Shown in pieces: positions 55,869-64,000 of a DNA stretch of 64,000 nt (within the stretch, counting starts at the first letter, position 1; every line of letters starts with the position of its first letter). Made by a program: the position numbers and the translations under genes. This DNA comes from Puccinia triticina (taxonomy: Eukaryota; Basidiomycota; Pucciniomycetes; Pucciniales; Pucciniaceae). Where the stretch lies: contig NC_070575.1 of NCBI RefSeq assembly GCF_026914185.1, positions 1,054,001 through 1,118,000 on the forward strand. Direction: 5' to 3'. The notes beneath the pieces were generated by a model, which had not been told where the DNA came from, ran no database searches, and was given only the letters and a program-made list of their open reading frames with translations.

Positions 55869-56800
55869 ATTCCTGCATCCGAACTTGCTTCAAATATCCT
55901 TTGCTGCTCGAATTCTCTCTCTCTGATTCATTCGATTTTCTCTCCTGGTGTTGGTTATCCATTATAGGGCTTGGTTCTTGTAGTATCGTGTACAATCACT
56001 TCTCTCTTTCTCTCTGTTTTGTGGCTTTGTGGGAGGGTGCCGTGGGCCTTGCACATTCCTCTCTCTCTCTATTTTTATTTTTTCTTTTTTTTGTGGGGTG
56101 TGGACTTTCTTTGGGGTAGATGGTGTGTGGGCGGAGGAGGACACAGAGGCTTTTAAGACAACGGACAAAAAAAGAAGGAGGAAATGGGGTCACTCAGCAA
56201 AAAAAAAGGAATAACACGGTTTTTTGTTTTTCTGTTCTCTCCAGTAGTATGTATAGTTAGTAGAGTGGTTTGGTTTGTCACCAGAGGGCCAGAAAAAAAA
56301 TTGATGTTGAAATGTGAATAATTGTAATTATTGTTTGTGAAAAACAGTGACTGAGTTTGGATTTTGTTTGAGTGGGAGAGTGCTTATATAAGTGGGTCAC
56401 AGGGAGGTGTGATTGTTGGTCTTGAGTACCATGAGAAAGGCTAGGTGATTGGTGAGGGGCATGGCTGGGGTCAAGTGAGATGATGATAACAGCACTGAGG
56501 AATAGCAATGTGAGATCTGCATAAATATGCTTTCAATAAGTAGAACATGTTATCTGTCTCACTGCTATCCCTCCTTTTTTTCTTGGCAGTGGAAATTGGT
56601 CCCATCCCCGCGCCTGGAAATCTCAGACAGCCCTAGCTTAAATACTTACACCAGGAAAAAAAAGTAGTCACTTGGTGGCAAGTGACATGACACAACTTTT
56701 TTTTCAGCTCCAACACTGCTCCAATGCTGCTCCTCTCCAACAGCACATCTAGGGCTTGCATGGCAGGTGTCAGGATCAAAGCACTCAATGTGACCAAACC
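55869..56800. other. Intergenic, low complexity
   Basis: CT-rich (55910-56080) and purine-rich (56160-56215) tracts. No gene recognised. The GC-rich piece before it and the GGGCTTGGTTCTTGTAG segment near 55966 might be remains of an LTR, but no second copy is in the window. Confidence 0.35.
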
Positions 56801-57370
56801 AGATGATGCTCAGCCTTGGCCCTGGCCCAGCTGATGCTCAGCTTTTACCCTGGCTCAGCTGATGCTCAGTTTTTGCCCTGGCCCAGCTGATGCTCAGCTT
56901 TGGCACAGGCCACCTGATGAGCATCTTTGACCCTGGCACAGCTGATTCTCAGCCTTGGACGTGGCTCAGCTGATGCTCAGCTTTGGCCCTAGCCTAGCTG
57001 ATTTTCAGCTCTAGTCCTGCCCAAGATGATTCCCATATTTTTCCCTGGCCTGGCTCAGCTGATACTCAGGAATCTGAGCATCAGCTGGCCAGCTGGCCCA
57101 GGACTGGGTCAAAGCTGAGCATCAGCTGGGACAGAACTAGGAAAAGGCTGAGAAAGGACTGGTACAAAGCTGAGCATCAGCTGTGCCAGGACTAGTACAA
57201 AGCTGAGCATCAGCTGGGCAAGGACTGGTAAAAATGTTTTATTCCAATTCTGAGAGTGAGCTGCGTGAAGAAGATGAGTATGAGCTGAGCAAAAAAGCTG
57301 AGTATGAGCTGGGTACCAAAGCTGAGTATCAGCTGGACAGAACTGAGGATCAGTTGGGCTCATCAAAAAC
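56801..57370. repeat. Inverted minisatellite (AGCTGATGCTCAGC units)
   Basis: The left half (to about 57065) has about nine degenerate units of about 30-40 bp, with AGCTGATGCTCAGC followed by TTTGGCCCTGGC-like sequence. The right half holds the same units in reverse orientation (GCTGAGCATCAGCTGG). The switch is near 57070-57085, so the whole block can fold on itself. Confidence 0.8.
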
Positions 57371-58168
57371 TGAACAGGACCTCCTTGGTAAATTTTGGAA
57401 GTTGAGGAGACAGTTGGGAGATTGGGGTAGATAGTGGATAGATATTGGATAGATGTTGGGTAGCTGGCTGGAGCTGGTGTGATGTCACTTGTCATCAACT
57501 GACTATTTTATTTTCCTGGTGTTATGTTCCAATAACTGCTTTTTTCACCAAACCAATGATAATCATCACACGGATTTTGCACACCCCCTTGTCTTATAAA
57601 CAAAAAGCCATGTTCCAAAAGTGGCTACAGATGTTACTTACATGACCGACTGACTTAGTTGGTTTCAAAAGCTTGGCTTTCCCAAAAAAAAACGGAAATA
57701 CAGCAGTTTCAAAATGGCCATTTCCTCATATATTACGTACGTGGGTTCAGTACAGGCTTGCCGGGGCCCTGTTCTTGCACAATTTCCATTTTATTCTTAT
57801 TTTTTAACAAATTGAGGTATTGTCAGCTGTAAGAAACTGGAAAGCCTTTTGACCCAGGTTGGTTCATGACACGACTTGCTCTGGGGTCCTACATCTCGAC
57901 AGAAAAGTGGTGGGTTGCCATTGGTGTGGTTTGCCTGGTCCTTCAAGTTGTGCGGCCGGCGCGCTCCGCGGCCCGTCGCAGTTGGGACAAGTTTGGTCGG
58001 CTGGCTGTAGGTGGCTTGGCCAGATCTGGCGATGGTCCAATTCAGATGAGAAGGTTCTGCTCGATTGTTTCCCATTCCTCAGTTCATCCACCTCGCCTCC
58101 GAAACCTCCAACATCCTCGACCGTCCAGAATCCCAAACTGTCGATCGCTGCTCGCGCACCCTAGAACC
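57371..58168. other. Upstream region of threonyl-tRNA synthetase
   Basis: No separate gene is supported; frames over 57866-58168 run through the likely promoter/5' UTR. Confidence 0.4.
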
Positions 58169-61100
58169 ATGTCCGCTGAAGCCAATCCACCAACCTCGGC
58201 TCCTCATGCCAAACAAAGTAACCCGAAGGCAAAAAAATCGAAGGCTGACAACCTTGAAGATAACATGAATGCCCTGGAGGTTGGGATGAAAATTTCGTTG
58301 GTATATTTTCACACCATTCCAAAAGCTGACATTTCTCATTTTTTGCTTTTCTTCAGATAAGCCCACGTCCAGCATACTTCGATCATCGCTTGGAAATTTG
58401 GGACCGGCTGAAGGCGAAACAAGACGATGAATTGAAATCCAAGCCCCGAGAGAAGATCATGGTCCAACTCCCTCAAGGAGATCCTAAGGAGGCAGTTAGT
58501 TGGGAAACTAGCCCACTTGAAATTGCACGCTCTCTGGGTAAAAGTTTGGCCGACCGGATCGTCATTGCTGAGGTTCCTATGATTTACCTTTCCAGAAGGC
58601 AAAATAAAATACAGCTATGACTAAAATTGATCTCAATAATCTATGTTGCAGGTCACGCTACCCGGAGCAGCAAAACCAATCCTATGGGATTTAGAGAGGC
58701 CACTCGAGTCCAGCTGTTCATTGCGTCTCCTAGATTTCGAGAGCGACGAGGGCAAACGGGTGTTTTGGCACTCATCTGCCCACGTCTTGGGAGAAGCCGC
58801 AGAAAAGCACTACGGCTGTCATTTATGTATAGGCCCCCCAACCGACGAGGGCTTCTTCTATGAAATGGGAATGGGAATGAGTGGTGACAGGTATGCTTTT
58901 TTTTTTTTGGTTTGCACAAAACATTTGTAGATGACTCTTGCATGACTTTCATGAGAGTAATCTGATCAATTTTCGTTTTATTTATCGTCTGCAGAGCCAT
59001 TCAGTCAACAGACTACTCATCGTTGCAAAAACTAGCTGAAATGGCGATCAAGGAGAAACAACCATTTGAGCGTTTGGTGGTCTCTAAACCAGATCTACTG
59101 GAAATGTTTGCGGTGCGTATTCATGCTGTTTTCTCGTATTTTCTCTTCCTTTGGCATCTGCCCAATCCATCATTCTCACGCACAAAACAACCATTTTCTT
59201 CCCACAGTACAACAAATACAAAACATATCTGATCAACTCGAAAATCCCCGATGGGACCTCCACCACCGTATATCGCTGCGGGCCAATGATTGATTTGTGT
59301 GTCGGCCCACACATCCCCAATACTGGTCAAATTAAGGCGTTTTCAGTTCTCAAGGTGAATCTGACGGTTGATTTCGCACGCACTTGACACAATCCTAACC
59401 ATCCTTTGATTTCCTAAACGTTTCTTCACAATAAAAGAACTCAGCATCTTATTTCCTGGGAGATTCCGCCAATGACTCACTTCAAAGGATTTACGGCATT
59501 TCTTTTCCCGATAAGAAAGCGATGGCTGAGTATAAAAAGTTTTTGGAAGAAGCTGCCAAGCGAGATCATCGGAAAATTGGAAAAGTAAGTCCTTTGCGCT
59601 TTTTCGATCCATGGCCTTCTACAATATCACTCTGTTCGTAATTTAACCAGAACATTGATAAGTTGTTTTTTTAAATCATTTGTGTAGGATCAAGACTTGT
59701 TTTTCTTTCATGAATTGAGTCCGGGTAGTTGTTTCTGGCTCCCTCATGGAACCCGGATTTACAATACCTTAGTGGAATTCTTCAAAGTAAGCATCACTTA
59801 CTACTATACTACAAGTAGTTTTGCTGATGAATATTTTCTAATATCTTACTAAATGATTTCTTTAGTCTGAATACCGTAAGAGAGGATACGACGAGGTCAT
59901 CTCCCCCAATATGTACAATTCCAAGCTATGGCAAACTTCCGGCCACTGGGAGAACTGTGAGTTTAGCTGTATTCTGATTGACTACACTTGAGCACGATTG
60001 AAATTTCAGGAACCGCCAACCATTTATTTAATTGGATCTCGAATCGCTTCTGAAACAGATGCGGATAGTATGTTCAAACTCGACATTGAAAAGGAGACAT
60101 TTGGCCTCAAGCCCATGAACTGCCCAGGCCATTGTTTAATTTTTGGCTCCCGGGATCGGTCTTACCGAGAATTACCAATCAGAATGGCTGATTTTGGGGT
60201 CTTGCATCGTAACGAAGCGAGTGGGGCTCTCAGTGGCTTGACAAGGGTCCGGCGTTTCTGTCAAGATGATGCTCATCATTTTTGTACCACCGACCAGGTT
60301 AGTTTTGATCCTCTCCTGATCATTACTGGTAGCCAGCCTGCTTTTTTCGAAAAAGACCAACTGATGTCTTTTGAAAAATAAATCCATTGTAGATCGATTC
60401 CGAGATGGCTGGAATTTTCGATCTGTTGAAGACAGTTTACGGGATGTTGGGATTCACATATAAACTGAAGCTATCCACGCGGCCTGAAAATTACATTGGA
60501 GATCTTGAGGTGTGGAATCAAGCTGAAAAGGTACGTTACAGAGTATCACGCTGGAAACAAACAAACAAACAAAAATGTTTATAAAATGTACTTCGAAACT
60601 TTACAGCGGCTGGCGCAGGCACTCGATGAATTTGTTGGACCTGGAGAATGGGATGTTGACCCAGGAGACGGAGCGTTTTATGGGCCCAAGGCAGGTTGAA
60701 TTCTACTACACAGTCCTCGGTCTTTAGCGCCAGTTTTCCTGGCCAGACTAACCGGGAAAACCAATGTTTTTTCAGATCGATATTACAATCTCTGATGCTC
60801 TGAAGCGTAGACATCAATGTGCGACGATCCAGTTGGACTTTCAATTACCTGAGCGCTTCAAACTCCAGTATCGCACCGATCAAGGGGGACAAGGTGCTGA
60901 AGCTGGCGCAGAAGAACGCAAGCGCCCCGTGATGATTCATCGTGCGATCATGGGTAGTGTTGAACGATTCACAGCGATCTTGACAGAACACTTTGCCGGA
61001 AAATGGTGAGTAAATCATGAGCTTCGATTTGAACGATATTCAGCATCACTGCTGGATTGTTTAAGTCTAACGGCTCTCATACGCACTTCATTTTTTAGGC

Positions 61101-61549
61101 CTTTCTGGCTGTCACCTCGTCAAGTAATGGTCATCCCCGTTGCCGCGCCTCACAAGGCTTACGCGCAAGAGGTCGCTCAAAAGCTTTGGGATGCTGGCTT
61201 GTATGCCGATGCCGATATGTCTGACGCGACATTGCCCAAGAAAATTCGCAACGGGGAAGTTTCCTCTTACAATTTTATCCTAGGTCAGTTCCATTATACC
61301 GCTCATAAATTTTACGGCAGTTCAGGATTGTCTGATTGTCTCAAAGGGCTCCGTTAATTGATCTTTCTTTTCTGTTTGGTATGAAACACAGTTGTGGGAA
61401 GTGAGGAGTTAGAAAGCCGATCGGTGAATGTTAGAAGTGCAGATGATGTGGGCCAGAAAGGGAAAGCAGAGGCGTTACCATTTGAGGCCGCATTAGAGAA
61501 ACTACTTTCACTGAAGAACGAAAAAAGAATCGAAAACAGATTGATATGA
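58169..61549 (+). CDS. THS1: Threonyl-tRNA synthetase, cytosolic type
   Basis: Class II enzyme that charges tRNA-Thr with threonine in the cytosol. Fourteen exons: 58169-58300, 58357-58572, 58652-58890, 58995-59112, 59208-59354, 59438-59584, 59688-59786, 59866-59956, 60059-60297, 60393-60530, 60607-60690, 60776-61005, 61099-61283 and 61392-61549. All phases agree; the product is 740 aa (yeast cytosolic enzyme: 734). Order: basic N-terminal extension ([12 protein letters not shown]), TGS domain ([20 protein letters not shown]), editing domain with HSSAH and [12 protein letters not shown], catalytic core with MNCPGHC (zinc Cys), motif 2 [24 protein letters not shown], motif 3 [11 protein letters not shown], then the anticodon-binding domain ([19 protein letters not shown]). 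Zinc and editing residues are present. Intron 11 starts GC (AAG/GCAGGT) rather than GT, since only that donor keeps GPK-IDI in frame. A short Gly/Ala/Glu insert follows the TDQGGQ segment. No targeting peptide is apparent. Confidence 0.95.
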
Positions 61550-61865
61550 TGTCTCTCTTACTATCTACCTAATGGAATCCCAGTAGCAGTATATGAATAC
61601 CTAGTATCATGTTGATGATATCTGCAAGTTCTTTGGCCTAGTGAAAACTTCATAGAGCAGAAGCATATAAACCAGTTGATTATTTCCCACCTTCAAGGAA
61701 CCCTGACACAAATACCGCAAAAGCTATGTGACATGTATAAATATATATGGTGTTCAAAATTTAAGGTGTTCAAAGTTGAAATCATAAAATCATAACATCA
61801 TAAAACTTTCAAGTGATGATTTCTTATGTACCATTCTAGAAATGTTGCTTTAATTTGAGTGGTTG
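61550..61865. other. 3' region of threonyl-tRNA synthetase
   Basis: AT-rich, with no gene recognised. Confidence 0.45.
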
Positions 61866-62239
61866 GGTGGGAGGTTGCAAAACCTCTTTGACTGGAAGGA
61901 ATCCTTCCGCTTGAAGAGGTTTTGTAACCTCTTTGACTGGAAGGCCTTCCAAGAGGTTACAAAACCTCTTTGACTGGAAAGGCTTTCCAGTCAAAGAGGT
62001 TCTGTAACCCCTTTGACCGGAAGGAAGGCCTTCCCAGTCCTTCCGGTTGTCGTGGCAGCCGCCACCTGCCCAAACAAGAGCAGGTACCTGCTAGAATACC
62101 CGGGTACCTGCTCGATTTCTCCCGGAAATCCAGCATCCGCACCCAAACACGCACACGCTGGCGGGTACCCGCCAACCATGGGTGGGTACCCGCCAGCAGA
62201 TACCAGGTACCTGCAACAGGTTTGTTGGGGCCATCTCTA
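61866..62239. mobile_element. Fragment of a hAT-like, GGTACC-rich element with hairpins
   Basis: The right end, CCATCTCTA at 62231-62239, is the inverted TAGAGATGG terminus of the elements at 7521 and 30533. Inside are GGTACC/CGGGTACC palindromes (62080-62215) and a cluster of about five copies of CCTCTTTGACTGGAAGG in both orientations (61870-62030). The left terminus was not found, so the copy is partial or unusual. Confidence 0.55.
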
Positions 62240-62322
62240 TTGCTAAGCCAATACATGTATTGCTAAGCCAATAAATGTATTGCTAAGCCAATAAATGTAT
62301 TGCTAAGCCAATACACATATCC
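62240..62322. repeat. 20-bp tandem repeat, four copies
   Basis: ATTGCTAAGCCAATACATGT and close variants repeated about four times, directly beside the transposon terminus. Confidence 0.85.
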
Positions 62323-64000
62323 CCGCCCCCTGGTAAGGGGGAAGGTTTGCTCTAAAGTAGAGATGGCAAACACCAGGGTGGAATGTGTTGCACTCTCTAG
62401 AGAGTGCCAAGCCGTAATTTTGTATGCAATGGGGTCTGATGTGAGTCAAATGTCAACTTCAACTCTTTTTCACTTTCTTCCAAATACAAGGGTAACTGTA
62501 GGTCAAGTTGTTTAGGAATGATCTGTAACTCAATTTCAACACATGAACATCTCTTGGCTGAATTTTTGTGTTAGGTTCATCATGATAACAACTGTGAAAT
62601 TGAGCTTCAATGCACACAAGTGTTTCCAAAGATGTACCTATCTGTATTCTAAAATACCTCCTTATCCAAGTGAGGGGGAATAATTTTCACTGCAGATCTT
62701 TTCGGTCAAAAAACACATAACATCATACTATGCAACATAATTTTGAAATATTGCAACTTTGGAGGATCAGCCAACTGGCTGATGAATCCTTGCAGCACAT
62801 TTCTTCCATGCAGATTCCCTATATTAAACTGGAAATAAAGCGGTTTGCCATCAACTTTCTATTCTTCAAGTATCAACCAGTGTCAGAGCAAGGAAACCCT
62901 GTGTAACGTGCAATTTTCCTCCCATAAATATGAAATGTGAAAATACTGGAGTCAATTTTGCCTACCATTTTTTCCAAGGGATGAACCAGAAAACAATTTT
63001 GAATTGTGAATTTTGAAGAGTTGTCAATGTGGGAGTATACACCTTGCCTAGTACATGACTACACACTGTACAATTTTTTTTAAATTGAAATATGATTGAC
63101 TGAAAAATGCACGGTCTAGAGGCCTAAATAAAGCTTCTCAAGGGAAACATGGTAGATTGTTGGATATTCACAAGAGCATCAATACTCCCTTGCTCCTGGA
63201 GCCAGCTGGAGAAATGATTCAAAATCTGGTCTGAGAACTCCAAGGTGAGTGGTGAATTATTGAATGCCCACACAAATCCCAATGTTGGTAACACATTTCT
63301 TCTTGTAAATTTATCATCTTTAGATGTTATACCCAGCCATTTGTTGAGGGACACCAGGGACTGAAACTGAGGGGCTATGGGTGCTCACGGGCAGGGGGCT
63401 TGACAGTGAAGATAAGGATTAGATTCAGTGAGTGAAAGTCTCAATAGTGAGGAACTGGTAGAATGTAGTAGTGGGCTGCTTGGTAGAAGCATATCTATGT
63501 ACAAGCATACAAAAACTACATACGGGCTTCACCATCTCAACACCATTTTACGTGAATCTCCTCCTATCTACCTTTGTTTTGATTTGCATGGTTCAAAAAA
63601 ATGTCTCTGATTGCTCTCATCACATGGTACTTATGTAGCACCATCTGTTAGTTAATAATTCTGCACTGCAGACCTGCTTTATCCAGAACAATCAAAATAA
63701 GTGGCCTTTGGAAAGCAGGATTTGCCCGAATATGTGAGGAAAATAAGTAAAAAAACTTGTGTCTGGTGGTTTGAAGGTTTGTAAAAGTGAACTATGGGCA
63801 TGGGGGTAAACTTGGATTGGCTCAGCATCCCCCTTTTTTACCGGGGAGGGGTTTTTTATTTTATAATTTCCACCCTCATGTTTGGGCAAACATCAGGGTG
63901 ACATTGGCCAGAATTAAACCCATGTACCCAAAATTGATGACCAATGTGGGTTTTTCATTGCTCTAGGAAAGTCCCAGCTCAATGTCCATCACATGCTGGC
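62323..64000. other. Intergenic with a coding scrap
   Basis: 62357 begins another TAGAGATGGC terminus without a partner in the window. On the minus strand, 63124 to about 63375 encodes protein-like sequence (SLNKWLGITSKDDKF, LGFVWAFNNSPLTLEF) ending in TAG, probably the last exon or a fragment of an unknown gene. Nothing else is recognised up to the window edge. Confidence 0.35.

Overview
The window looks like nuclear DNA of a rust fungus (Pucciniales, probably Puccinia or a close relative). The evidence is small GT-AG introns of about 48-120 bp in almost every gene, AT-rich intergenic DNA packed with DNA transposons, and rust-type PIF/Harbinger transposons with a Myb/SANT-like partner gene. 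A fatty acid synthase gene joins malonyl/palmitoyl-transferase sequence to the ACP-KR-KS-PPT part, which also fits Pucciniomycotina. Gene models below were assembled by eye from splice sites and protein motifs; no database search was possible.

Layout. 0-6 kb: a Tourist-like MITE, then two conserved genes, a 1-acylglycerol-3-phosphate acyltransferase (+, 4 exons) and a Rho GDP-dissociation inhibitor (-, 6 exons). 6-12 kb: MULE-, hAT- and Harbinger-like non-autonomous elements and a decayed gene. 12.1-13.2 kb: COQ4 (-, 3 exons), which acts in mitochondrial ubiquinone synthesis. 14.0-19.3 kb: a tRNA-derived SINE head and a complete, very young Ty1/copia element with 318-bp LTRs and a 5-bp target duplication. 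19.3-24.4 kb: a GC-rich gene with a TATA box and an antisense signal-peptide ORF, a three-exon partial gene, a MULE-like MITE with a perfect 9-bp target duplication, and a five-exon gene of unknown function. 24.8-28.8 kb: a two-gene PIF/Harbinger transposon whose transposase has lost its first catalytic Asp and whose partner gene is broken. 30.5-34.5 kb: an unknown multi-exon gene disrupted by two inverted-repeat elements, one carrying a nested hAT-like element full of hairpins. 35.3-42.25 kb: the alpha-type part of fatty acid synthase (-), truncated at its 5' end and carrying lesions.

44-52.7 kb: a relic of a second Harbinger element runs into a satellite of about 230 copies of a 28-bp hairpin-forming unit, followed by duplicated flanking DNA. 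53.5-55.9 kb: a four-exon gene of unknown function. 56.8-57.4 kb: an inverted minisatellite. 58.2-61.5 kb: threonyl-tRNA synthetase (14 exons). 61.6-64 kb: repeats and gene scraps.

The conserved genes (lipid acylation, Rho regulation, ubiquinone synthesis, fatty acid synthesis, tRNA charging) are unrelated housekeeping functions and form no operon-like unit. What ties the window together is the density and nesting of small DNA transposons. At several sites exact target duplications let the order of insertion be read directly.
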